DNA of 61,054 nucleotides. It comes from a bacterium (lineage in GTDB: Bacteria > CLD3 > SB21). The stretch lies in contig JAIBAF010000015.1 of assembly GCA_019695335.1 (NCBI GenBank), positions 1 to 61,054 on the forward strand, written 5' to 3'. A model generated the notes under the pieces. The model saw only the letters and a program-made list of their open reading frames with translations. It had not been told where the DNA came from and ran no database searches. Made by a program: the position numbers and the translations under genes. This document shows, piece after piece, positions 35,649 through 43,597 of this stretch (position 1 is its first letter; each line of letters begins with the position of its first letter).

Positions 35649-36749
35649 ATGAATACTAAATCCAACAAAAAAGAACCGCGATTTTTTGAAACGCTTGGTG
35701 AAGACTTTCGCACCGGCAATTTCATCGACAATCTGCGCAGAGAAATCCGTGAGTTGAATGATTTTTACCTCGACGAGGAAAAGCGGACCCGGCTTAAAAA
35801 TATGAACGTTTTTAAACGCGTGATATTTTTTATCGGATGGATTTTGAAAAGCATGTTTTACCGGCTCACGCCGACAAGACGCATTCTGATCATCTTCGGG
35901 CTGGTGTTTACATTCAATGAAATGACGTTTCGTTTGCATGAAGTTGATCTCCAGATTAATCTTGGCTCGATCGGCGGAATCGTCATTTTTTTCATTTTAT
36001 TACTCGAACTTAAGGACAAATTGCTTGCTCACGACGAATTAGCAGCCGGCCGTAAAATTCAAAACGCCTTAATGCCCGAAAAAAGTCCTGAAGTTCCGGG
36101 CTGGTCCTTATGGCTTTTTACAAGGCCGGCGAATGAAGTGGGCGGCGACCTTGTGGATTACCTGAAAATCACCGATAAACAATATGCCGTGGTCATGGCT
36201 GATGTCGCCGGCAAAGGCTTGCGTGCGGCGCTGTTTACGGCCAAACTTCAGGCTACCGTCAGGGCGCTCGCCTCCGAAAACATCCGTCCGTCGGCGCTTT
36301 GCAAGCAAATCAATGCGATCTTTCATCGCGATAGCCTACCCAATATTTTTGCGTCGCTGTTGTACGTGGAGCTCGCGCCGGATTCCGGAGAAATTCGGTT
36401 TGTCAATGCCGGTCATTTGCCACCGGTCATTCTAAGACAGCCGTTTGAATATAAAGAACTCGCCAAAGGCGGCCCGGCGCTTGGTCTATCGAAAAGCGCC
36501 GCGTACGAAGAACATTCCGTGACTCTGCAAAGCAGTGAAATATTTTTCGCGTACTCCGACGGACTTACCGAAGCCTGCAACGAAGCCGGCGAGTTTTTCG
36601 GATCGGAAAGACTCGCTGCACTCCTGTCCCGTCTTCAGAATTTCCCACCTCAAACGATCGGCGAAACCGTCGCCGCCGAAATCACCCGCTTCACCGGCAA
36701 CACCCGCGCCAGCGATGATCTGTCGATGATTGTAGTGAAAAGGATTTAA
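35649..36749 (+). CDS. SpoIIE-family PP2C phosphatase with membrane domain
   Basis: The 366-residue protein has a basic N-terminal cytoplasmic segment, three hydrophobic stretches (about 56-72, 79-96, 104-121) and a SpoIIE-type phosphatase domain. The domain carries EVGGDLVDY (Asp 167), MADVAGKGLRAAL (Asp 185), NAGHLPPV, FAYSDGLTEA and the terminal ASDDLSMIVV, giving the metal-binding Asp residues of PP2C enzymes. These proteins dephosphorylate Ser/Thr, usually anti-anti-sigma factors. A TTG at 35613 would extend it by 12 residues without support. No SD is clear. A terminator follows at 36791-36822. A decayed copy of the last 30 codons lies at 37618-37710. Confidence 0.88.
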   Translation: MNTKSNKKEPRFFETLGEDFRTGNFIDNLRREIRELNDFYLDEEKRTRLKNMNVFKRVIFFIGWILKSMFYRLTPTRRILIIFGLVFTFNEMTFRLHEVDLQINLGSIGGIVIFFILLLELKDKLLAHDELAAGRKIQNALMPEKSPEVPGWSLWLFTRPANEVGGDLVDYLKITDKQYAVVMADVAGKGLRAALFTAKLQATVRALASENIRPSALCKQINAIFHRDSLPNIFASLLYVELAPDSGEIRFVNAGHLPPVILRQPFEYKELAKGGPALGLSKSAAYEEHSVTLQSSEIFFAYSDGLTEACNEAGEFFGSERLAALLSRLQNFPPQTIGETVAAEITRFTGNTRASDDLSMIVVKRI

Positions 36750-36790
36750 AGAAACTCAATTGCTTGAAAAAGAAGATGTTTGATGATTAA

Positions 36791-36822
36791 AAAACCCGAA
36801 CAGTTTTGCTATTCGGGTTTTT
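36791..36822. terminator. Bidirectional terminator
   Basis: An 8-10 bp stem (aaaacccgaa / ttcgggtttt) with an 11-base loop, flanked by A and T runs, lies between the convergent SpoIIE-type gene and the VOC gene. It can serve both strands. Confidence 0.85.
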
Positions 36823-36849
36823 AAAGGTAGTAATTCTGACTCTACAAGT

Positions 36850-37308
36850 TTATTTTGACCAGGATTGCAATTCGATAATGTTTCCTTCCGGATCGGTAAC
36901 ATAACACCAAGTGACTTTAGTTCCGACTGAAGTTATCAGTGTCACAATTTCACCGATGGCTTTTCCGCCATTTTCCAAAATTATTTTTTGAGCAGATGGA
37001 ACATCATCGACCGAGAAAGCTATGTGTCCAAAACCCGGCCGATTGACTACATTTTTGCCGCGGTCTTCAAGGATATTATAATTAAAGATTTCCAAAGTAG
37101 GTCCTTCATCACCGTGTCCCGGCAAACGCAGGTGTTCTCCTCGAAGATGTGCACCCTGAATTCCTGTTCCGGCTTCGAGCTTTTCACCTTGAAAATCACG
37201 TTCCGGTGGTACCGGAACACAGCCAAAAACGGTCTGATAGAATTTTGAAAGACTTCGCCAGTCTTCTGCAATAAGATTCGTGTGACCATAGCGCGCATTA
37301 ATGAGCAT
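36850..37308 (-). CDS. VOC-family (glyoxalase/lactoylglutathione lyase-like) protein
   Basis: The 152-residue protein is a two-module vicinal-oxygen-chelate fold with metal-ligand candidates in their usual places: His in YGHTNLIAED, Glu in TLEIFNY, His in FGHIAFSVDDV and Glu in NIIELQSW. The second module contains the CYVTDPEGN element common to these enzymes. A strong SD (aaggag, 8 bases upstream) fixes the start at 37308; the 59 in-frame residues further upstream are AT-rich and not protein-like. Its reaction is unknown. It ends opposite the terminator at 36791-36822. Confidence 0.88.
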   Translation of the reverse strand: MLINARYGHTNLIAEDWRSLSKFYQTVFGCVPVPPERDFQGEKLEAGTGIQGAHLRGEHLRLPGHGDEGPTLEIFNYNILEDRGKNVVNRPGFGHIAFSVDDVPSAQKIILENGGKAIGEIVTLITSVGTKVTWCYVTDPEGNIIELQSWSK

Positions 37309-37584
37309 GTTTTTTTCTCCTTTTCTATTAAAAATTTTGTTGTCAAAAATTCCCGAATAAGATCCTGCAAAGAAAGCCTTCACAATGAAAATGAAGCCAA
37401 AAAATAAATTCATCTTAAGTAGAAAAAAAGTTTTAATGTAATTTTTTTTAAAATATAAGGAAACCGCCGTCTCTGCAATGGGCACTTCGTCCTATAAATA
37501 ACTGGAAAGACCCATAAACTAAATTATTTGATAGTGTCAAAATAAAATTTGATAAAATGTCTACTGCAACTAAATCGAAGAATC

Positions 37585-37609
37585 TTCGTGCCTTTCTGCT
37601 TTCGTGGTC
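37585..37609 (+). repeat. Short interspersed repeat, copy A
   Basis: A 25-base sequence (ttcgtgcctttctgc followed by tttcgtggtc) that matches copy B at 39045-39069 at 22 of 25 positions. Both lie in gene-free DNA. Confidence 0.55.
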
Positions 37610-37617
37610 TCCTCACC

Positions 37618-37710
37618 CCAACAATAGGCGAAACAGTTACCGCCGAAATCACCCGAACACTCGCGCGAGCGATGATTTTGTCTGTACAGATAAATTTAAA
37701 AAATCAGTAG
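37618..37710 (+). pseudogene. Decayed 3' fragment of a SpoIIE-type phosphatase gene
   Basis: Reading from 37618 gives PTIGETVTAEITRTLARAM.., which matches the end of the intact phosphatase (PQTIGETVAAEITRFTGNTRASDD, near 36647-36749). The DNA is about 27 of 30 identical over ggcgaaac..atcacccg. A 9-base gap and a frame change before the last ten codons abolish the rest, and the homology stops near the natural stop codon. No upstream part of the gene remains, so this is a relic, about 870 bases from the intact copy. Confidence 0.75.
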
Positions 37711-37770
37711 GCTGAGAATAGAATATTTTTGTATTTTACTTATAATTTTGTATATTGACTTAATCAAAGT

Positions 37771-37806
37771 AAAAAAACGAAACGCCTGTATTTATCAGGC
37801 GTTTCG
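37771..37806 (-). terminator. Strong terminator of the DUF1508 gene
   Basis: An 11-bp perfect stem (cgaaacgcctg / caggcgtttcg, 37778-37788 and 37796-37806) with a 7-base loop. On the minus strand it is followed by seven T residues (37771-37777). Confidence 0.9.
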
Positions 37807-37824
37807 AATTGTTAGATGCGGCGG

Positions 37825-37995
37825 TTACTGTTCGTAAACAGGCGCAGCAGAGGAGCCCTTGACAAGTTCAATCGCGTGCACGCAATCGCTCTTGTAAGAG
37901 TAGCCCTCACCGGATGTTGCAATTATCTTGTAATTAGAAGCAAGAAGCCTCCAACGCCAGTAACCGGCAGCATCTTTGTAAACCATGTAGGCCAT
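37825..37995 (-). CDS. Single-repeat DUF1508 (YegP-like) small protein
   Basis: The 56-residue protein (MAYMVYKDAAGYWRWRLL...) matches DUF1508: YKDxxGxxRWRL, the IIATSGEGY turn and SYKSDCVHAIELVK helix. Classical YegP has two tandem copies of this fold; here there is one. An aaggagg SD five to six bases upstream fixes the start at 37995. The gene is divergent from the small gene at 38019 with only 23 bases between starts, so its promoter overlaps that gene's coding start. A strong terminator follows. Function of the family is unknown. Confidence 0.85.
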   Translation of the reverse strand: MAYMVYKDAAGYWRWRLLASNYKIIATSGEGYSYKSDCVHAIELVKGSSAAPVYEQ

Positions 37996-38018
37996 AATAG
38001 CCTCCTTCTGGTTGGTTA

Positions 38019-38228
38019 ATGGATAATAAGAAAACAACACAATTATATTTGTTCTCATATTACCACGAAAATTCTTGGTGGTCTTTTGAAATTCCTGCGT
38101 TCAGTAAAGAAGATGCTATAGCAAGAATAAAAAAAATGCCACATGCAAAATTTGATGGTGAAGTCAAATTCAAAATTCCTGCTACTTCTTCTTTTCTTCG
38201 TCGTTTTCTGTCTCACTTTCTTCAATAA
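38019..38228 (+). CDS. Small 69-residue protein, conserved-looking, unknown
   Basis: The 69-residue protein (MDNKKTTQLYLFSYYHENSWWSFEI...) has an aromatic-rich start and a DAIARIKKMPHAKFDGEVKFKI segment, a pattern I associate with small uncharacterised proteins that often carry YHEGSWWGFEI-like motifs. No upstream in-frame start exists because of a TAG at 37998-38000. Its 3' end overlaps the convergent gene at 38182 by 47 bases. Codon use looks coding, but the overlap and the absence of an SD lower confidence. Confidence 0.55.
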   Translation: MDNKKTTQLYLFSYYHENSWWSFEIPAFSKEDAIARIKKMPHAKFDGEVKFKIPATSSFLRRFLSHFLQ

Positions 38229-38715
38229 CCTCCGATTTTTTATCAATTGATTTTGTCTTATCACGTTCCCGCAATTTATCAGGGTAAAATTCCCAAAGTC
38301 CATACGCATTTCCTTTTGCTGTATCAACAATAACAAAGTCATATCGATTCTTGCTCAAAGAAATAGCGAGGTTTTTTAATCTTAATTTTTGCTTCCAGTC
38401 CTTTGGCCATTCAAATCCACCTGTTGATAAGGCATCGAAAATTTCTTCAATTAGAGCGGCTTTTCCATTCATTTTGAGAAATTGTTTAACTGCAGGTGCA
38501 ACTCCCATTCCAAAAAACGTATCATGATCAATTTTAAGTCGTAATCTACCGGCTCCTGTAAAAGAATCAATAATATCAAACATTTTTTCTCTACCGATAG
38601 CTTCACACAAGCCGTTGATCAATTGCTTTGTCTTTGAGACATCCTGTTCCTGTTGCTCTAATTTTTGCAACAAAATATCAAGTGTCTTATTCAAACTCAT
38701 TTCATTGTCAGACAT
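38182..38715 (-). CDS. Uncharacterised protein, possible winged-helix domain
   Basis: The 177-residue soluble protein has a coiled-coil-like Gln/Lys-rich N-terminus (residues 10-35), a middle segment (VAPAVKQFLKMNGKAALIEEIFDAL and the following LRNLAISLSKNRYDFVIV) resembling a winged helix of the HARE-HTH/regulatory type, and an acidic-then-basic Glu/Lys tail (ENDEEKKK). A ggtga SD suits the ATG at 38715. The winged-helix reading is my inference from helix pattern. The tail overlaps the convergent small gene at 38019. Confidence 0.65.
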   Translation of the reverse strand: MSDNEMSLNKTLDILLQKLEQQEQDVSKTKQLINGLCEAIGREKMFDIIDSFTGAGRLRLKIDHDTFFGMGVAPAVKQFLKMNGKAALIEEIFDALSTGGFEWPKDWKQKLRLKNLAISLSKNRYDFVIVDTAKGNAYGLWEFYPDKLRERDKTKSIDKKSEVIEESETENDEEKKK

Positions 38716-39132
38716 AAAATCACCACTTTCATTATTAAGCCTAAGTCATCCATAATTGAATTTAAATGATCAGAAGGTGGTTGTCAAGTTAAAAACGCGG
38801 CGCGGCAAAAATATTTTTCCCCGGATTAAAATCCAAAAAATTAACCCTTGAAATGCAAATTAAGAATTTAAATACATAATAATTATATTTAAATAATTAT
38901 TTATTATCAGTTTACAATGCAAGTATTTAATAAAATTATTTGCTATTTATTTAAAAACTAAGCGTCTTTCTCATACATATAACAATTAAGTTTTATTTAT
39001 TGATAGAGTTGATGCGATTTACAAGTAGAATTTTTTTTAAAATTTTCGTGCCTTTCTGCCTTCGCGGCCTTACATTCCTAAAAAATCTCAGCGCACTCCG
39101 CGCTCTCTGGTGTAAAAAATTAACCTGACATT
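38716..39132. other. 417-bp AT-rich intergenic region
   Basis: Very AT-rich DNA (38760-39040) with no gene. Its end carries short-repeat copy B (39045-39069) followed by a ctcagcgcactccgcgctc stretch (39088-39106) that may extend the element. G+C changes sharply at the start of the antiporter gene. Confidence 0.6.
39045..39069 (+). repeat. Short interspersed repeat, copy B
   Basis: A 25-base sequence (ttcgtgcctttctgcc then ttcgcggcc) matching copy A at 22 of 25 positions. A weaker gtgccttttgtggc occurs at 46562-46575. Confidence 0.55.
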
Positions 39133-40722
39133 ATGGAATCCGTATTCATTGCTCTTGGCGCGCTGATCGCCATTACGATTTTCGGGATACTCGCGCAGCG
39201 TGCGCCGTCTTTTCCTTTTCCGATCATATTGGTTCTCGGCGGGCTTTTGGTAAGTTTGATTCCCGATGCGCCGCAGATCCGGCTCGATCCGGCGGTATTT
39301 TTTATTTTGTTTTTGCCGCCGCTGCTGTTTGCCGATGGCTGGCTGATGAATCTGCGCGATTTTAAAGCCGCGCGCCGCCCGATTTTGTTATTGTCCATTG
39401 GTTTGGTCATTTTCACGACGCTGGCGGTTGGCTGGATCATGCACATGCTGTTTTCCGATTTGCCGATGTCGGTGTGTTTTGCGCTGGGCGCGGTCATCTC
39501 GCCGACCGATGCCGTCGCCGTCTCCGCGATCACGGAGCGGCTGAAAGTTCCGCATCGCATCGTCACGATCCTGAACGGCGAAAGTTTGGTCAATGATGCC
39601 AGCGGGCTTGTCGCGTTCAAGTTTGCCGTGGCGGCAACGCTGACGGGCACGTTCCATCTGATGGACGTCGGATTTTCATTTTTGTGGTTGTCGGCAGGTG
39701 GCATTTGCATTGGCCTGATCGTTGCGTTTTTCATTCATAAACTCCGGTCGAAAATTCTGACCGATCCGAATTCATTGCATCATATTACGATTTCACTTTT
39801 GACACCGTTCGCGGCGTATATTCCTGCGGATGCGCTTGGCGTGTCGGGCGTTTTGTCAGCGGTCGCAGCGGGTTTGTACGGCGGCTGGGCCGATCCGCTT
39901 TCAATGTCTCCGCAGACACGTATGCGTGCGTGGTATGTATGGGAAATGTTCTTGTTCTGGTTCAACGGACTCGTGTTTTTCCTGCTTGGCATGCAGTTAC
40001 GCGCAGTTTTGGGCAATTTGCGTGACACGATGAGTTGGTCAGAGTTAATCGGTTATGCAGCATTAGTAGGCGTTGTCACCATCGTCGCGCGGATGGTGTG
40101 GGTTTTTCCGGGCGCGTATCTTCCGCGTTGGATTTCACGAAAAATCCGTGAGACGGAACCGCCGCTGCCGTGGCAAAACGTGTTTATCGTGTCGTGGGCT
40201 GGTATGCGAGGCGCCGTAACGCTCGCGGCCGCATTGTCGATACCGGTGTTATTGCCGGACGGTTCGGCTTTTCCCGGGCGTGAATTAGTCATTTTTCTGG
40301 CGTTCGGCGTGATTTTGATTACGCTGCTGTTCAATGGCCTCAGTTTGCCGTGGTTAATCCGTAAACTATGCATTCGTGACGACGGAATGCTGGACGTCGA
40401 AGAAAAAAATGCGCGGATTTTGGGTGCACGCGCGGCGCTGCTCAGCATCGAAGACGCCGTCGCTAAAATGGAAGTCAACGATTTTTACATCCGGTCCATT
40501 TTGGATGAATACCGCGACCGGATTCACTCGCTCGAGGGCGATGAAGTGCTGCGCCAAACGGCCGGCGCACGAATGGAGCGTTATCGCCATCTGCGGAAAG
40601 CCGCGATCCGGGCGGAACGTGAGACCGCAGTGCAATTGTACCGCGACAGCATTATCAATGACGACGTCCTGCGCCGGATCCAAAACGATATTGATTTTGA
40701 AGAAGCACGGTTGGGTAAATAA
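39133..40722 (+). CDS. Na+/H+ antiporter, CPA1 (NhaP-like) family
   Basis: The 529-residue protein has about 12 membrane helices and CPA1 motifs: GAVISPTDAVAVSAI, LNGESLVNDASGLVAF (with the ion-binding Asp) and WAGMRGAVTLAAALS. A hydrophilic C-terminal tail of about 110 residues (from residue 415) is regulatory in relatives. It exchanges Na+ or K+ for H+ across the inner membrane. Third-position G+C is clearly higher than in most of the window, while the intergenic DNA upstream is AT-rich; this gene may have been acquired separately. No good SD precedes the ATG. Confidence 0.9.
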   Translation: MESVFIALGALIAITIFGILAQRAPSFPFPIILVLGGLLVSLIPDAPQIRLDPAVFFILFLPPLLFADGWLMNLRDFKAARRPILLLSIGLVIFTTLAVGWIMHMLFSDLPMSVCFALGAVISPTDAVAVSAITERLKVPHRIVTILNGESLVNDASGLVAFKFAVAATLTGTFHLMDVGFSFLWLSAGGICIGLIVAFFIHKLRSKILTDPNSLHHITISLLTPFAAYIPADALGVSGVLSAVAAGLYGGWADPLSMSPQTRMRAWYVWEMFLFWFNGLVFFLLGMQLRAVLGNLRDTMSWSELIGYAALVGVVTIVARMVWVFPGAYLPRWISRKIRETEPPLPWQNVFIVSWAGMRGAVTLAAALSIPVLLPDGSAFPGRELVIFLAFGVILITLLFNGLSLPWLIRKLCIRDDGMLDVEEKNARILGARAALLSIEDAVAKMEVNDFYIRSILDEYRDRIHSLEGDEVLRQTAGARMERYRHLRKAAIRAERETAVQLYRDSIINDDVLRRIQNDIDFEEARLGK

Positions 40723-40735
40723 AGAATTAGAAAGT

Positions 40736-40759
40736 CATCCTTCGGCTACGCTCAGGATG
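40736..40759. repeat. REP-like hairpin element
   Basis: A 24-base hairpin with perfect 6-base arms (CATCCT / AGGATG) around CTTCGGCTACGCTCA. The loop differs by one base from the insert at 34715 in lhr. It lies just after the antiporter stop and may affect its mRNA 3' end. Confidence 0.75.
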
Positions 40760-40780
40760 CAACATTGATAAGGAGTAATG

Positions 40781-41374
40781 ATGGTATTTAAATTCATGAC
40801 CGTGCTGCTTGTGGTTACTCATTCTATTTTTGCTCAAAAAGCCAAACCTAAAACGGCGGATGAACTCAAACCGCTCGGGCGGGCGAAATTGATTCAAATG
40901 GCGGTGGAGCGCATTCAATCGAATTATCCTCAATTCAATCCGGTTAATTTTGATCGCGTGAATGTGTACACTGAAGGAGGCCGGTTGATCGTACGTTTCG
41001 ATGTTGCCGTCAAATTCATTCCAAAAAACATATGTGCGTATTACATTGTTACGGCGGAATTGACGCGGGGCTCGCTGGGCATGATTCCTTTCGGAGAAGT
41101 CGAAAATTGCAAGGATGACAATTTTTACGTGATAAACAAAAATGCGAACGATCATATTGCGTTGATCAGAAAAAAATTGCCTGGCTTGATTCCGGAAAAA
41201 ATTCAGAACGATGAGGCAATCGTTATTCAAGAATCGGATACCAGTTATAACGTGTCGATGGAAGGTTCGAGTTATTCCCATGGTTTTAAATTGGATAAAC
41301 AGTCGTTTCAAAAATATGATATCTTTGACGGTATGAAGGTACCGACTAAAAGCACCTGGATCGAAATTGAGTAA
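40781..41374 (+). CDS. Secreted protein, unknown
   Basis: The 197-residue protein has a signal peptide (1-19, ending SIFAQ) and a mixed alpha/beta mature region with a Lys/Arg-rich start and a YIVTAELTRGSLGMIP strand pair. No catalytic motif or family is recognised. A tandem ATGATG occurs; the aggag SD is spaced two bases from 40778 and five from 40781, so 40781 is preferred. It lies directly after a REP-like element and 36 bases before the PAP2 gene, with which it may share a transcript. Confidence 0.68.
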   Translation: MVFKFMTVLLVVTHSIFAQKAKPKTADELKPLGRAKLIQMAVERIQSNYPQFNPVNFDRVNVYTEGGRLIVRFDVAVKFIPKNICAYYIVTAELTRGSLGMIPFGEVENCKDDNFYVINKNANDHIALIRKKLPGLIPEKIQNDEAIVIQESDTSYNVSMEGSSYSHGFKLDKQSFQKYDIFDGMKVPTKSTWIEIE

Positions 41375-41410
41375 AAAGAACGGGTCTATAAAATCGCAAG
41401 AGAGTTGCCG

Positions 41411-42187
41411 ATGAAACTGGTTTTGATTCTTGCCATCACTTTAGTCTTTCTTAGTTTGTCATTCATCCTTCCCTTCATCCACCCGGGAATGAATGCCGGG
41501 AAAGATCTGACGAGTATCTGGCATATGGCCGCATACTGGCTCAGCGAAAGTGCCGGTCCCGTCGGCATGCCGATATGGGTTTTGCCGGTTATTATTTTCC
41601 TGATGGCAAAATCGACGCCGGTCGTCAAAAAACGTGTTCTCTGGACGGCCGTTACGATTACCGGGCTGATCGTTTTTCTTGCCGGCGGCGCGCAGTTTAA
41701 CGAACATGTGCTCAAACCGTATTTTAAAAATCCAAGGCCGAATATGGTTGAATTACTAAACGGTGAAGATTACAAAATCACATATTCGGTTTTTTATGAT
41801 GAACCGGATAAAGAAAAACGGCGCGATTATTTGAGGCAATTGATCGGCGATGATTTTCAATCGCGACATGGATTCGACATTCATCCGCTCATTGCCGAAC
41901 ACTGGATTCATGAAACCGGGTTTTCATTTCCGTCCGGCCACTCATTTGCGTCGATGATGTTTGCGACGTTTTGTTTGGTCTGGGTCATACGAAGACGGCT
42001 CCCGTTCAGACCCTGGCTGATTTTAATTGGCTGGTCGGTCGCCGTGTGTTATTCGCGTTGTATTCTGCGCGTGCATTGGCCGATGGATATTTTTTTTGGA
42101 GCGATGCAGGGCATGATCGGCGGCGGTTTTCTCGCTTACTTACTTTTTTCCATCCTCAAAGTTAATAAAGAAAATTCGGCGAGCTGA
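41411..42187 (+). CDS. PAP2-family membrane phosphatase
   Basis: The 258-residue protein has about six membrane helices and the three PAP2 motifs: KPYFKNPRPN (K-x6-RP), PSGHSFAS and SRCILRVHWPMD (SR-x5-H-x3-D). These form the catalytic His-Asp centre of lipid phosphatases such as PgpB/BacA-type undecaprenyl diphosphatases. An insert of about 50 residues separates motifs 1 and 2. A TTG at 41405 is also in frame, but the ATG at 41411 is the better start. The physiological substrate is not visible. Confidence 0.88.
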   Translation: MKLVLILAITLVFLSLSFILPFIHPGMNAGKDLTSIWHMAAYWLSESAGPVGMPIWVLPVIIFLMAKSTPVVKKRVLWTAVTITGLIVFLAGGAQFNEHVLKPYFKNPRPNMVELLNGEDYKITYSVFYDEPDKEKRRDYLRQLIGDDFQSRHGFDIHPLIAEHWIHETGFSFPSGHSFASMMFATFCLVWVIRRRLPFRPWLILIGWSVAVCYSRCILRVHWPMDIFFGAMQGMIGGGFLAYLLFSILKVNKENSAS

Positions 42188-42346
42188 TTTGACTTGAGGC
42201 AGAAATCGTTTTTGCCGAGTCGAATAGTGTTCATTTTTTCAACATTTTTTCTATCGCCGCTGATCCGGCCTCTTGCCAACCGCGTAAAATTGCCGTAATT
42301 TTAGAAACCAACTTTTTATCGCCTTCATCTTCAAGGAGGTGCGTTC

Positions 42347-42781
42347 ATGGATCAAGAAAATAAATACGATCATATCAGTGGATGGCTCTGGATTCTGGCC
42401 ATTTTGCTGATCATTAATCCGTTGCGTGTTTTGTATGTCATGGCGACTGTGTCGATTCCGGCGCAAGCTGGAATGGCGGGCTCGTCAATCGGGCCTTTCG
42501 GCATGATCGTCAATATCGTGTTTTTGCTGCTGTCGGTCTTGGCGGTGTATTTCTTTTTTAAAATGAAGAAGATCACGCCCGCGCTACTCATTACGCTGTT
42601 TCTTTTTAATATGGTTTTTGTGGCCGTGAATGGTACGATGACGGAATGGCTGCCGGCGAACATGATGCACGGCGCAGATTTATTCCGTGTGCGTGAATTT
42701 GTTATCGGCGGGATCGCATTGATCGTCGTGAGCGGCTATTTGCTGATGTCAAAACGCGTGAAAGCGACGTTTGTCCATTAG
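42347..42781 (+). CDS. DUF2569 membrane protein
   Basis: The 144-residue protein has four membrane helices and the DUF2569 pattern: HISGWLWILAILLIINPLRVL at the start and YLLMSKRVKATFV at the end. An excellent SD (aaggaggtg) lies six bases before the ATG. The function of DUF2569 is unknown. It stands alone, 160 bases after the PAP2 gene. Confidence 0.82.
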   Translation: MDQENKYDHISGWLWILAILLIINPLRVLYVMATVSIPAQAGMAGSSIGPFGMIVNIVFLLLSVLAVYFFFKMKKITPALLITLFLFNMVFVAVNGTMTEWLPANMMHGADLFRVREFVIGGIALIVVSGYLLMSKRVKATFVH

Positions 42782-42925
42782 GCATTCAAGGAATACATAA
42801 ATTTTGTGTATGGGCTTTTCTCAATGAGAAAAGGGAGGTGGCGTACATTTTTTTGATTTTGTGACCCGATTTTTGTATCGTAGCCCCGTCTTAAGTTTTG
42901 AATTTCAAAAATCCGGAATAATTTC

Positions 42926-43588
42926 ATGATTGACGCAGTCATTTTCGATATGGACGGAGTCCTGATCGATTCCGAGCCGTTTTGGCGCATCGCGTTGCAG
43001 GAAACGTTTGCGCGCGTGGGGATTAATATGACGGAGTCACTGGCCGCGCAAACAATGGGCATTCGCATCGACGAAGTGGTTAAATATTGGCACAAACGTT
43101 TTCCGTGGAACGGTCTTTCCGTGTCTGAAGTGGAATCGCAAATTGTCGATCGCGTGCAGGAATTGGTCGTACAAAAGGGCGAGATGTTAGCGGGCGTCCG
43201 GCAAACGCTCGACTTTTTTCATAAAAAAAATCTTCCCCTCGCGCTCGCGTCATCGTCACCGCAACGATTGATTCAAACAGTCGTTGGTCATCTTCATATT
43301 GTATCGGATTTTAAAATTATCCATAGCGGCGAACTTGAACCGTATGGGAAACCTCATCCGGCAATTTTTCTGACGGCGGCGAAGTTATTGAATTGCGATC
43401 CAACGCATTGCCTCGTGATCGAAGATTCTTTCAACGGTTTGATTGCCGCCAAAGCGGCGCGCATGAAAACGATCTGCATTCCCGAACATGCTTCTTTCAG
43501 CCAAACACGTTTTGATATTGCGGATATCAAATTGAAATCGTTAAATGAATTGTCTGAAAAAATTTTTGCTTCTTTAAATCAACATTAA
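42926..43588 (+). CDS. HAD phosphatase, HxpB/YniC-like
   Basis: The 220-residue protein has all four HAD motifs: the nucleophile segment FDMDGVLIDSE (Asp 8, Asp 10), ASSSP, the Lys in GKPHPAIF, and VIEDSFNG. The cap and overall length match the HxpB (YniC) group of sugar phosphatases, which hydrolyse hexose or hexitol phosphates such as 2-deoxyglucose 6-phosphate. Precise substrate choice is unresolved. The next gene begins 9 bases later. Confidence 0.85.
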   Translation: MIDAVIFDMDGVLIDSEPFWRIALQETFARVGINMTESLAAQTMGIRIDEVVKYWHKRFPWNGLSVSEVESQIVDRVQELVVQKGEMLAGVRQTLDFFHKKNLPLALASSSPQRLIQTVVGHLHIVSDFKIIHSGELEPYGKPHPAIFLTAAKLLNCDPTHCLVIEDSFNGLIAAKAARMKTICIPEHASFSQTRFDIADIKLKSLNELSEKIFASLNQH

Positions 43589-43597
43589 GGAAATCTC

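Larger units (their letters stand above)
37309..37824. other. 516-bp intergenic region with remnants
   Basis: It holds the upstream region of the VOC gene, a repeat unit at 37585-37609, a decayed SpoIIE 3' fragment at 37618-37710 and the terminator of the DUF1508 gene at 37771-37806. An AT-rich stretch at 37711-37770 contains no gene. Confidence 0.7.

Noticed and set aside
37585-39069. CRISPR array
   Set aside because: Only two divergent copies about 1.5 kb apart, with genes between them, and no regular spacers.
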